64,000 nucleotides of DNA from Pasteurella oralis (lineage in GTDB: Bacteria; Pseudomonadota; Gammaproteobacteria; Enterobacterales; Pasteurellaceae): assembly GCF_002850605.1 (NCBI RefSeq), contig NZ_NXGB01000001.1:372001-436000 (forward strand), in the 5' to 3' direction. Both the position numbers and the translations under genes were made by a program. This document shows positions 50,131 through 59,421 of this stretch, in pieces (within the stretch, counting starts at the first letter, position 1; each line of letters starts with the position of its first letter). The notes beneath the pieces are model-generated. The model made no database searches. It saw nothing but the letters and a program-made list of their open reading frames with translations, and was not told the origin of the DNA.

Positions 50131-50407
50131 TCTTTGGCTTTGGATGTTTATTTATTTCGCGGTGGCAAATGTCACCGCTTATTTTTTGATGTATAAAGAT
50201 AAGCAGCATGCAATTAAACAACAATGGCGTATTGCTGAATACTTGTTTTGGCTACTTTGTCTTGTTGGTGGATTCATTGGTGTACACTTAGGCATGCAAC
50301 ATTTTCAACATAAAACAACACGGCTTGCTTTTAAAAGTGCGGTCTGTTTTGCGGGAATTTTGTGGATTGTGCTTGTGCCGTTATCTTTTCTGATTTTGAA
50401 CCATTAA
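50123..50407 (+). CDS. DUF1294 small membrane protein
   Basis: The 94-residue product has three hydrophobic segments (about residues 4-22, 40-57, 72-91) with the DUF1294 pattern [46 protein letters not shown]. It starts inside the last codons of glyA (ATGCCTAA), an eight-base overlap, so it is translated by coupling. The function of the family is unknown. An extended uptake word lies inside its coding region and pairs with another behind the gene. Confidence 0.85.
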   Translation: MPNLWLWMFIYFAVANVTAYFLMYKDKQHAIKQQWRIAEYLFWLLCLVGGFIGVHLGMQHFQHKTTRLAFKSAVCFAGILWIVLVPLSFLILNH

Positions 50408-50439
50408 AGCAAAATTTTGCTAAAACAGACCGCACTTTT
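50333..50439. repeat. long inverted pair of extended uptake words
   Basis: The 18-base word AAAAGTGCGGTCTGTTTT (50333-50350, in the DUF1294 gene) has a perfect inverted copy at 50422-50439. The palindrome AGCAAAATTTTGCT (50408-50421) adjoins the second arm. The 71-base loop makes a normal terminator role unlikely. Confidence 0.8.
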
Positions 50440-50540
50440 GCTTAACATATAGTATCTTGTTTCTTCAATGGTAATTTCATCTTACTAGCCCATAGATTTA
50501 TTGAAGTCGTCAAGCTGTATTGTTATTTTAACTTGGTTGC

Positions 50541-50576
50541 TTAATAAAAAAGGTGAAACAGATGTTTCACCTTTTT
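50541..50576 (-). terminator. secDF operon terminator
   Basis: AAAAAGGTGAAAC (50547-50559) pairs with GTTTCACCTTTTT (50564-50576), with a T-run on the minus strand behind secF. Confidence 0.93.
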
Positions 50577-50595
50577 CCGATTTAAAAACAATTTG

Positions 50596-51567
50596 TTATG
50601 GAATATCATTTAAATCATCGTTATCAATTTTTGGTGGTAACATATGTTCACGTTTTAAACCCAAATCATAAGCTAACGCGATAGCGACGAAGATAGAAGA
50701 GTAAGTACCAAAGCCAATCCCAATTAATAACGCAACAGAGAAGCTATGGATACTTGGTCCTCCAAAGACCAATAATGATACGACAACAATTACTGTTGTT
50801 GCTGACGTCATTAAGGTTCTCGATAAAGTTTGTGAAAGCGAAATATTGATAATATCAATGACTTCGGTACGTCTGATCTTACGCATATTCTCTCTAACAC
50901 GGTCAAATACGACGATACTATCATTTAATGAATAACCCACAACCGTTAAGATTGCTGCAACGAAAGTCAGATTCATCTCAATTTGCAATAGCGAGAAGAA
51001 ACCAAGTGTGACAATTACATCATGTGTTAGTGAAGCAACAGCACCAACAGCTAAACGCCATTCAAAGCGCATACCGATGTAGACTAGTAACATGAGTAAG
51101 GTAGCTAAAGTGGCATAAATAGCAGATTGTGTTAATTCTTCACCTACGTTTGGACCAACGAATTCAATACTGTGTACTGTCACATTTTTATCTACTGCAA
51201 CTGCAAGCATTTCTTTCACATTGTTACCGATATTGGCATCACTAATTGCTGCGGGTAAGCGAATGATAATATCTCTTACACTACCTGAATTTTGTACGAT
51301 GGCACCTTGAATACCATTTTGCTCTAAAGTTACTCGTACTTTATCTAATTCGGCTGGTTGTGAAAAGCTTATATCAATCACTGTTCCACCAGTAAAGTCT
51401 AGCCCCCAATTAAAGCCTTTAGTGACAATGAAGAAGATAGAGGCAACCATGACCAGCACAGAAACGAGATAGCCCCATTTACGAAAATCCATAAAGCGAA
51501 TTAAACGATATGGTAGTTTGATATTTCCGACTTCAGAAGTTTCTTTTTTATTTGTAAATAAACTCAC
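50596..51567 (-). CDS. secF: protein translocase accessory subunit SecF
   Basis: SecF with SecD uses the proton gradient to pull proteins out of SecYEG into the periplasm. The 323-residue product has six membrane helices with the family marks FTGGTVIDI, the RND-type segment GYSLNDSIVVFDRVRENMRK, and SLSQTLSRTLMTSATT. The start codon is GTG behind GAGGATATT. It lies ten bases behind secD. Confidence 0.96.
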   Translation of the reverse strand: MSLFTNKKETSEVGNIKLPYRLIRFMDFRKWGYLVSVLVMVASIFFIVTKGFNWGLDFTGGTVIDISFSQPAELDKVRVTLEQNGIQGAIVQNSGSVRDIIIRLPAAISDANIGNNVKEMLAVAVDKNVTVHSIEFVGPNVGEELTQSAIYATLATLLMLLVYIGMRFEWRLAVGAVASLTHDVIVTLGFFSLLQIEMNLTFVAAILTVVGYSLNDSIVVFDRVRENMRKIRRTEVIDIINISLSQTLSRTLMTSATTVIVVVSLLVFGGPSIHSFSVALLIGIGFGTYSSIFVAIALAYDLGLKREHMLPPKIDNDDLNDIP

Positions 51568-51577
51568 AATATCCTCG

Positions 51578-53428
51578 CTAAATCGACAATTTGTTTACGC
51601 GCTTGCCACCGTATAAGAAATTTACGATAGCGCGAGTGCCTACAATGGCGGTAAACATGGAAATACCTACCCCAAGTGCGAGCGTAATTGCAAAACCTTT
51701 GACTGGTCCAGCACCCACTGCATAAAGAATAATTGAGGTTAAAATAGTAGTTAAGTTTGCGTCAAAGATACTGGTAAATGCACCAGAATATCCTTCATGA
51801 ATTGCTTGCTGGATTGGTCTACCATGGCGAATTTCTTCCTTAATACGCTCAAAGATAAGTACGTTCGCATCAATCGACATTCCCACCGATAATACAATAC
51901 CTGCGATACCCGGCATAGATAATGTGGCGCCTGGCAGTAATGACATTAACCCGACAACTAATACGATATTCGCGATAAGGGCAATATTGGCAATCAGACC
52001 AAATTTACGGTAGTAAATTGTCATGAACACAATAACAGCCAACAGTCCCCAGAAGCTCGCTTCTAATCCCTGACGGACATTTTCTGCACCAAGTGATGGT
52101 CCAATTGTACGTTCTTCAACAATTTGAATTGGCGCAATTAAGGCACCAGAACGTAATAGTACCGCAAGATTTAATGCTTCTGCTGGGCTATCAATTCCAG
52201 TAATTTGGAATTGGCTACCAAAACGCCCTTGGATTGTTGCAACATTGATGACTTCTTCATGTTTTTCTAAGATAGCTTTACCGTTTTCATCTTTTTTACT
52301 ACTGTCTTTATATTCAACATATAAGGTTGCCATTGGTTTTTTTAGATTCAAACGAGTCGCTTGTGACATGATTTCACCACCTTCACTGTCTAAAGTTACA
52401 CTCACTTGTGGACGTGAAGTTTGTTGATCAACACCTGAACTCGCATTAGTAATGTGTGCACCACCGAGTACTGCACGTTTATAAAGTACGACTGGGCGAC
52501 CATGACGATCAAGTTTCACTTCAGAATCATTTGGTACAAAACCACGTGTTGCTGAATCAAGATTAACATTCTCATTGACTAAACGAAATTCTAACGTTGC
52601 TGTTGCTCCTAAAATTTCTTTTGCGCGAGCTGTGTCTTGTACACCGGGTAATTCAACCACAATGCGTTCTGCACCTTGGCGCTGAATAACTGCTTCAGAA
52701 ACACCTAGCTCTGAAACACGTTTACGCAAAATAGTTAAGTTTTGTTCGATTGCACTTTCACGTGATTCACTCAATGCTGCCTCAGAAAGTTCTAGAGAAA
52801 TAGTATTGTCTGAGATAGCTTTGATATCTAAATTGTGATGTTGTTTACGCAAGAAACGTTGTACGTCGTCTAATTGTTCTGGTTTTAATAACGTGACTAA
52901 GGTGCTGAAATTATCACCCGATTTAATTGCAGTATATTGATATTTTTCTTTACGTAATTGAGTGCGTAACGCATCTTGTAGTTGTTCTTGACGCTTAGTT
53001 AAAGCAGAGTTCATATCAACCTCCATTAAGAAGCGAACTCCACCTCGTAAGTCTAGACCCCATTTCATTGGATAGGCACCTACTGAAGTTAACCATTTTG
53101 GTGTGGCAGGCGCAAGATTAAGTGCAACAGAATAACTATTGCCGAGCTTTTCAGACAATTTATCTTTGGCGAGAAGTTGATCGTCGGTATTGTGAAAACG
53201 TGCAAGAATAGAACCGTTTTCTAAGATAATTGATTTTGTTTCTAACTTATTTTGATTTAATAAAGCTTGTACTTCACTAAACACTTGTGTATTGGCTTCT
53301 TGTCCTCGCGTTCCTGAAACTTGAACAGCGGGATCTTCACCATAAAGATTTGGAAGAGAATATAAAACACCAATGGCGATCACAAGGATCACCATTAGGT
53401 TCTTCCAAAGAGGGTAACGATTTAACAT
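51578..53428 (-). CDS. secD: protein translocase accessory subunit SecD
   Basis: SecD is the larger partner of SecF. The 616-residue product has the N-terminal helix (PLWKNLMVILVIAIGVLYSLPNLYG), the large periplasmic P1 domain with WGLDLRGGVRFLMEVD, and five C-terminal helices with GMSIDANVLIFERIKEEIRHGRP, which includes the proton-path aspartate region. AAAGGGAAAAC precedes the ATG. The order yajC-secD-secF is the usual one. Confidence 0.96.
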   Translation of the reverse strand: MLNRYPLWKNLMVILVIAIGVLYSLPNLYGEDPAVQVSGTRGQEANTQVFSEVQALLNQNKLETKSIILENGSILARFHNTDDQLLAKDKLSEKLGNSYSVALNLAPATPKWLTSVGAYPMKWGLDLRGGVRFLMEVDMNSALTKRQEQLQDALRTQLRKEKYQYTAIKSGDNFSTLVTLLKPEQLDDVQRFLRKQHHNLDIKAISDNTISLELSEAALSESRESAIEQNLTILRKRVSELGVSEAVIQRQGAERIVVELPGVQDTARAKEILGATATLEFRLVNENVNLDSATRGFVPNDSEVKLDRHGRPVVLYKRAVLGGAHITNASSGVDQQTSRPQVSVTLDSEGGEIMSQATRLNLKKPMATLYVEYKDSSKKDENGKAILEKHEEVINVATIQGRFGSQFQITGIDSPAEALNLAVLLRSGALIAPIQIVEERTIGPSLGAENVRQGLEASFWGLLAVIVFMTIYYRKFGLIANIALIANIVLVVGLMSLLPGATLSMPGIAGIVLSVGMSIDANVLIFERIKEEIRHGRPIQQAIHEGYSGAFTSIFDANLTTILTSIILYAVGAGPVKGFAITLALGVGISMFTAIVGTRAIVNFLYGGKRVNKLSI

Positions 53429-53453
53429 AGTTTTCCCTTTAGGAATGAAAAAA

Positions 53454-53750
53454 TTAAGATTTTAATGAGCCTTTTGGTAACACTGCAACAACGTAGTTAC
53501 GGTTGATGGTGACTTCAGTAGAGTCATTTAATGCAATGATGATGCTGTCGCTATCTGGTGATACTTTGGTGATACGACCAATTAAGCCACCTGAGATTAA
53601 TACTTCTGTACCTTTTGCTAACTCAGACATTAACTTTTTGTGTTCTTTATTACGTTTTGCTTGCGGACGATAAATCATAAAATAGAAAATCAATCCGAAG
53701 ATCACGAAAATAAATAACATTGACATTGGACTACCTTGTTGAGCTTCCAT
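53454..53750 (-). CDS. yajC: preprotein translocase subunit YajC
   Basis: YajC is a small single-helix inner-membrane protein that associates with SecDF. The 98-residue product has MLFIFVIFGLIFYFMIYRPQAKRNKEHKKLM and the C-terminal KGTEVLISGGLIGRITKVSPDSDSIIIALNDSTEVTINRNYVVAVLPKGSLKS, as in the family. AAGGGAAATAACAA precedes the ATG. In E. coli it follows tgt directly; here two extra genes lie between. Confidence 0.95.
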   Translation of the reverse strand: MEAQQGSPMSMLFIFVIFGLIFYFMIYRPQAKRNKEHKKLMSELAKGTEVLISGGLIGRITKVSPDSDSIIIALNDSTEVTINRNYVVAVLPKGSLKS

Positions 53751-53851
53751 TTGTTATTTCCCTTCTTAAAAGTAAAATTAAAACATAAATTTGACGAAAA
53801 AATCGCTTGCTAAAAATACCATAAAATCAGGTGAAGTGAAAGGAATTGGCG

Positions 53852-54073
53852 TTATTTTTGAAGGGTTAGGCGATAAGCACAACGATTGATTTGTTCAATG
53901 TTCAGTAATTGATAATTTTGTTGCTGACAAAGTAATTTAATATCATTTATTGTGCTTTCATTATTAAGTATAAGCGTGAGAGTTTCTGCTGGATTAAGCT
54001 GCTTTAATGCTTTTTGGCTCATTAGCAGAGGTAAAGGGCAAGTAAATGAGGTTAAATCAAGAAAATAATCCAT
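53852..54073 (-). CDS. TusA-family sulfur carrier-like protein
   Basis: The 73-residue product starts MDYFLDLTSFTCPLPLLMSQKALKQLNPAETLTLILNNESTINDI. The CPLP motif with Cys12 is that of TusA/SirA/YedF proteins, which carry a persulfide for tRNA thiolation or other sulfur transfer. It is short and divergent from classic TusA, so which pathway it serves is unknown. It lies 16 bp behind the hemerythrin gene. Its ribosome site is enclosed in a 12-bp stem with its own CPLP codons. Confidence 0.83.
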   Translation of the reverse strand: MDYFLDLTSFTCPLPLLMSQKALKQLNPAETLTLILNNESTINDIKLLCQQQNYQLLNIEQINRCAYRLTLQK

Positions 54074-54087
54074 ATTACTTGCCCTTT
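54033..54087 (-). promoter_or_regulatory. hairpin hiding the ribosome site of the TusA-like gene
   Basis: On the minus strand AAAGGGCAAGTA (54087-54076), which holds the ribosome site, is the perfect complement of TACTTGCCCTTT (54044-54033), codons for the CPL part of the active site. The ATG lies in the loop. The stem begins three bases behind the hemerythrin stop, so ribosomes ending there would open it. Confidence 0.7.
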
Positions 54088-54089
54088 GC

Positions 54090-55749
<1,660 letters not shown>

Positions 55750-55791
55750 TTAATTTCCTTTCAACGAATAAACAGTTCGAAGTGTTTTATG

Positions 55792-55823
55792 AATAAAAAA
55801 GCCTGTGTCAATAAACAGGCTTT
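55792..55823 (-). terminator. terminator upstream of tgt
   Basis: AAAGCCTGT (55798-55806) pairs with ACAGGCTTT (55815-55823), with a run of seven T on the minus strand. It separates the queA-HAD unit from tgt, 417 bp behind the HAD stop. Confidence 0.85.
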
Positions 55824-55872
55824 ATACTATGATTTTTTTCAATGTTCTGACAGGGTATAAGTGAGAACAGTG

Positions 55873-55956
55873 ATGGATCTGCTAAAATTTAGTTTGCCAA
55901 TTGTTGCTGTTGGATTGCTTTGTTTAGTTGATCCAAACGTTATATTTTTAATATGA
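55873..55956 (+). CDS. possible small hydrophobic peptide (27 aa)
   Basis: The frame MDLLKFSLPIVAVGLLCLV plus eight residues is almost wholly hydrophobic and could be one membrane helix. There is only a weak GAGA upstream. It lies in a 490-bp spacer between tgt and the HAD gene, on the strand opposite to its neighbours. It could be a toxin-like peptide, a relic, or chance. Confidence 0.25.
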   Translation: MDLLKFSLPIVAVGLLCLVDPNVIFLI

Positions 55957-55966
55957 GGATAAAAAT

Positions 55967-56223
55967 ATGAAACGCATAATTATGTGTTGCATTGTATGTG
56001 CTCAGTACGCATAAGTCAAATTTCCGCAGCCAACACGTATCGTCATTTCTATAACAACAATAGAGAGTAACAAAATTTAACTATATGGGATATATAGGTT
56101 TTTAGTCTTTAATATTGTCAATGTTTTTACACAACCAACACTAGTATTACATTAGAAATAGACCATAAGCAGTGGTCAACATTTAAGGTTTATGAGCTTG
56201 GGGTGAGTCGGTATGTAAGATGA
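55967..56223 (+). pseudogene. possible gene relic in the tgt/HAD spacer
   Basis: GAGGATAAAAAT, a very good ribosome site, precedes ATG 55967, but the frame MKRIIMCCIVCAQYA, like the start of a signal peptide, stops after 15 codons at 56014. A second coding-like frame, open at 56113-56223 without a start, ends ITLEIDHKQWSTFKVYELGV plus SRYVR. A signal peptide start and a downstream fragment in another frame suggest a decayed secreted-protein gene. I do not recognise the family. Confidence 0.3.
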
Positions 56224-56239
56224 TGATTCAATGGGTTAA

Positions 56240-57004
56240 TTAGCCATCATTCGCTATTAATTGTATGATTTTATCGGCAATAAGCGCTGGATTTGCGGGT
56301 AGCGTTATATCCGCAACTGATTGTAATGGTGCAAAATTACCAATGCAAACCGCATAAGTTGCATGTTGTAGTAATTCAAAATCATTGATGTCATTACCAA
56401 ATGCAATATATTTTTCATATCCGATTAATCTAGTTAACGTATTGTATTTGTTGATATGACTTGCAGTAATGTCCAGATTAAATGAGCCATTTTGTTCTGT
56501 ATGTTCGATGACATTTAGATCTAACTGGCTGAGATTCTGCTTTAAAGAAAAGTAATGTGTTGTAGAAAGATTGAGCAATATTGTTTTGATGGGGTGTTGA
56601 ATTGTAAAGAGCGGTCGGTTTTCAGCGAGTTTTGCACTGTCAATTTTATGCTCAATACTATGAGGTTGGCGAATACGTTTACTATAGTGCCAAAGATCAT
56701 CTGCGAGGTAATCTAAATCATATTCTTGAATCCATTGCTTTATTTGATTGAAATCGTTATGCGTAATAGGATTATTGGCTTGAATTTGCTGATTGACTTG
56801 TGTAATTGAACCATTACCACCAATTAATAAGGCTTGTTTTAGTTGGGTATTTAAAAGCGGGAGCAAATCTCGAATAGGACGGGCGGAAGCAAAAATCAGT
56901 TGATGATTTGTGATCATCAACTGTTCAAGGGCAATTTCAATTTCAGATGGAATATGTTTACCATCAAAACAAATTGTCCCGTCCAAATCAAATACAAAAA
57001 TCAT
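56240..57004 (-). CDS. Cof-type HAD phosphatase
   Basis: The 254-residue product has HAD motif I FDLDGTICFDG, motif II SAR in IFASARPIRD, the motif III lysine region and motif IV FGNDINDFELL, with a C2-type cap between. Cof-type enzymes hydrolyse phosphosugars, nucleotides or pyridoxal phosphate; the substrate is unknown. Its ATG overlaps the queA stop by one base (TAATG), so it is translated with queA. This coupling to a tRNA-modification gene is not part of the usual queA-tgt cluster. Confidence 0.9.
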   Translation of the reverse strand: MIFVFDLDGTICFDGKHIPSEIEIALEQLMITNHQLIFASARPIRDLLPLLNTQLKQALLIGGNGSITQVNQQIQANNPITHNDFNQIKQWIQEYDLDYLADDLWHYSKRIRQPHSIEHKIDSAKLAENRPLFTIQHPIKTILLNLSTTHYFSLKQNLSQLDLNVIEHTEQNGSFNLDITASHINKYNTLTRLIGYEKYIAFGNDINDFELLQHATYAVCIGNFAPLQSVADITLPANPALIADKIIQLIANDG

Positions 57005-58095
57005 TAATCTAATCCAGTGACATTTGGATTTTTGTTGATAAACATCGCATCGCCATAACTGAAAAAACGATAGCGATTTTCGACCGCACTTTGATAGGCT
57101 GTCATTGTATGTTTATAACCTGCAAATGCCGACACTAGCATAATTAATGTACTTTCGGGTAAGTGGAAATTAGTAATTAAGCAATCTACTACACGGAATT
57201 TTTTACCTGGGTAAATAAAAATTGAGGTATCAGAAAAGTAAGGTGTAATTAATTGTGCACTCCCTTGTTGTTCGGCAGCCAAAGCAGCACTTTCTACGGA
57301 ACGGACAGAGGTCGTACCTACTGCAATGACACGCTTACCCGCCCGTTTAGTTTCGATAATTGCCTCACAAACTTCGGCTGGCACTTTGACATACTCTGCA
57401 TGCATTTTATGATCTTCAATTTGTTCAACACGCACAGGTTGGAATGTACCCGCGCCGACATGCAGTGTGACAAAAGCGAAGTTCACCCCTTTGTCTTTGA
57501 GTTGTGCTAATAATGCATCATCAAAATGTAAACCTGCAGTCGGTGCCGCTACTGCACCAGGGACTTTGTTATAAACCGTTTGGTAACGTTCTTTATCAGC
57601 TTCCTCATCAGGGCGATCGATATAAGGGGGGAGAGGCATATGCCCAATTTGTTGTAGAACATCTAAAAGTGCGGTCTGTTTTTCTGTAATTTCGAGTTCA
57701 AATAATGTGTCATGACGCGTGATCATGCACACTTTCACGCCATTATTTTCACCTAACTTATCTTCACCTAGCCAAAGTTCCGCGCCTTCTTTTGGCGCTT
57801 TTGAGGAACGAACATGAGCTAAAAATCGCCTGTCAGATAAAATTCGTTCTACCAAGACTTCTACCTTCCCCCCACTGGCTTTACGACCAAACATCCGAGC
57901 TGGAATAACTCGTGTATTGTTAAAAATAAGTAAGTCGCCTGCATTGATTTGATCAATGATATCCGCAAAAGTGCGGTGTGAGATTTCACCATTTTCACCA
58001 TTGAGTTGGAGTAAACGGCTTGAAGTACGATCGGTTTTAGGATAACGAGCAATGAGCTCATCAGGTAAGACGAAATTAAAATCAGCAACACGCAT
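57004..58095 (-). CDS. queA: S-adenosylmethionine:tRNA ribosyltransferase-isomerase
   Basis: QueA moves the ribose of SAM onto preQ1 in tRNA, making epoxyqueuosine. The 363-residue product has [45 protein letters not shown], the [14 protein letters not shown] segment and [12 protein letters not shown]. No clear ribosome site precedes the ATG at 58095, although the match to E. coli QueA starts exactly there. Three uptake words lie in the gene. It is followed in coupling by the HAD phosphatase gene; tgt comes after a terminator. Confidence 0.97.
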   Translation of the reverse strand: MRVADFNFVLPDELIARYPKTDRTSSRLLQLNGENGEISHRTFADIIDQINAGDLLIFNNTRVIPARMFGRKASGGKVEVLVERILSDRRFLAHVRSSKAPKEGAELWLGEDKLGENNGVKVCMITRHDTLFELEITEKQTALLDVLQQIGHMPLPPYIDRPDEEADKERYQTVYNKVPGAVAAPTAGLHFDDALLAQLKDKGVNFAFVTLHVGAGTFQPVRVEQIEDHKMHAEYVKVPAEVCEAIIETKRAGKRVIAVGTTSVRSVESAALAAEQQGSAQLITPYFSDTSIFIYPGKKFRVVDCLITNFHLPESTLIMLVSAFAGYKHTMTAYQSAVENRYRFFSYGDAMFINKNPNVTGLD

Positions 58096-58212
58096 AAGAA
58101 ATTGTTATCACAGTTATCTAAAAAAGGTGGGCGTAAGTCTATTGCGAATTCAAACATAGTACAAGGAAAAATCCCGAATTTTATGCGAAGAACCGATTTA
58201 GTCTGACGCAAG

Positions 58213-58243
58213 GCAAAAAAAAGCCCTTTCAAAGCGAAAGGGC
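58213..58243 (-). terminator. terminator of the SRPBCC-marR operon
   Basis: GCCCTTTC (58223-58230) pairs with GAAAGGGC (58236-58243), followed by a run of T on the minus strand. It lies 136 bp behind the marR stop; another hairpin GTTGCATT/AATGCAAC (58280-58313) is between. Confidence 0.88.
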
Positions 58244-58347
58244 AAAAATATATTTGGAGTCATACTTTTTAGGGTATGGGTTGCATTATACACATAAAAA
58301 TAACAAATGCAACAATTATTTAACAAAAAATGCGCATGATAATATTT

Positions 58348-58369
58348 AAGATTTACCGAAATCTTTTTT
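58348..58369 (+). terminator. weak plus-strand terminator-like hairpin
   Basis: AAGATTT (58348-58354) pairs with AAATCTT (58359-58365) around ACCG, followed by four more T. No plus-strand gene lies before it, so it may be chance or end a short unknown RNA. Confidence 0.3.
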
Positions 58370-58378
58370 GCTAAAAAA

Positions 58379-58834
58379 TTAGACTAAATTTGTATTATGA
58401 CAAATCAATGCATGTAAGTTTTCTTGGAACTGTTTTAGTTTTTGCTTATTGGTAAAAAAGAATTGACTATCCACATATTCTACTTGCTGAATAGCTTGAA
58501 TAAGTCGCTCTTTTCCTTGTGTTGTATTGCAGATAGAGTAAGCTCTGGTGTCATTTTTGCTTTGTACACGCACAATATAATGCTTTTTTTCCAACAATCT
58601 TACTGTTGAAGAAACTGTCATCACATCTATCATGGAAAAATCGGAAATCATTTTTTGTGTGATTTCATCCTCTTTTTCGGACAATTCTTCGACTACAGCC
58701 AAAATAACAAATTGAGTATGAGTGAGATCTAAGGGCTGTAATACCTCTTTAATTTTTCTTTGCCATAGTACGGTCGTTTGCCAAAACAAGAGTCCCGTGC
58801 TTTCCTCTGTATTTTTATAGTGAGAATATTTCAT
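58379..58834 (-). CDS. MarR-family transcriptional regulator
   Basis: The 151-residue product has the MarR layout: helices for dimerisation, a winged helix-turn-helix (THTQFVILAVVEELSEKEDEITQKMISDFSMIDVMTVSSTVRLLEKKHYIVRVQSKNDTRAYSICNTTQGKERL), and a C-terminal helix. The wing carries the conserved D-R pair in KNDTRAY. It overlaps the upstream SRPBCC gene by four bases (ATGA). The probable operator is the 26-bp palindrome at 59277-59302, so it likely represses its own operon. The inducer is unknown. Confidence 0.9.
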   Translation of the reverse strand: MKYSHYKNTEESTGLLFWQTTVLWQRKIKEVLQPLDLTHTQFVILAVVEELSEKEDEITQKMISDFSMIDVMTVSSTVRLLEKKHYIVRVQSKNDTRAYSICNTTQGKERLIQAIQQVEYVDSQFFFTNKQKLKQFQENLHALICHNTNLV

Positions 58835-59244
58835 TCTTGATTTACCAAGTGAATTAAGTTTTGTAAGCTCTCAGTTAAGTCGTTGGAGAATTTATTACCA
58901 AGCATTTTTGCTTGTTGTTCATCTTCACTTTGAATAATCACTTTATGATGAATGATTATGTCATTGTTTTTTTGTTCTAATCGATGAACGAAATTAATAC
59001 AAAGATTACCTAATTCTGCTTTTGTAGTAAAACTTTTATTCGGTGTGCATTCAATAATAGTAAAAGGAATACTCATCTTATTTTGCATATACATGACACC
59101 ATCAGTGCCATTTTTGAATGGACCAGAAAGACTAACTGAGCGAATTGTTTTATCCCAATGCGCCCATTTATTTACATTCACATATAATTGCCAGACGCTT
59201 TCAGCTTTGGCTAACCCTTTGATATTTTGCTCAAATTCAAACAT
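58831..59244 (-). CDS. SRPBCC (START-like) ligand-binding domain protein
   Basis: The 137-residue product resembles the polyketide cyclase/SRPBCC helix-grip fold: MFEFEQNIKGLAKAESVWQLYVNVNKWAHWDKTIRSVSLSGPFKNGTDGVM at the front, with the typical W-xW-D pattern, and a long C-terminal helix. Such proteins bind hydrophobic ligands. Placed with a MarR regulator, it may bind or modify the inducing compound; this is inference. GAGGAGAGTAAC precedes the ATG. Confidence 0.8.
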   Translation of the reverse strand: MFEFEQNIKGLAKAESVWQLYVNVNKWAHWDKTIRSVSLSGPFKNGTDGVMYMQNKMSIPFTIIECTPNKSFTTKAELGNLCINFVHRLEQKNNDIIIHHKVIIQSEDEQQAKMLGNKFSNDLTESLQNLIHLVNQE

Positions 59245-59276
59245 GTTACTCTCCTCGTGTTTATTGTGTACGTTTG

Positions 59277-59302
59277 CTTATTATAAGTTAACTTATAATA
59301 AG
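59277..59302. promoter_or_regulatory. 26-bp palindromic operator of the SRPBCC-marR operon
   Basis: Bases 59277-59302 are a perfect palindrome with core TTATAAGTTAACTTATAA. It sits at the predicted transcription start, downstream of the promoter, where a repressor would block it. Confidence 0.8.
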
Positions 59303-59309
59303 TATTTTT

Positions 59310-59338
59310 ATTATGTGGGAGGGAGTTGTTATTGTCAA
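59310..59338 (-). promoter_or_regulatory. sigma-70 promoter of the SRPBCC-marR operon
   Basis: On the minus strand TTGACA (59338-59333), 17 bases, then CATAAT (59315-59310): a near-consensus promoter whose start would fall at the edge of the palindrome. Confidence 0.8.
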
Positions 59339-59421
59339 ATGTCATGTTTATTTTTTATGACTAATACAAAGCAAAAGCATGCAAATGAATGCATGCCTTT
59401 GGTTTATATTGAATAGAGAGA

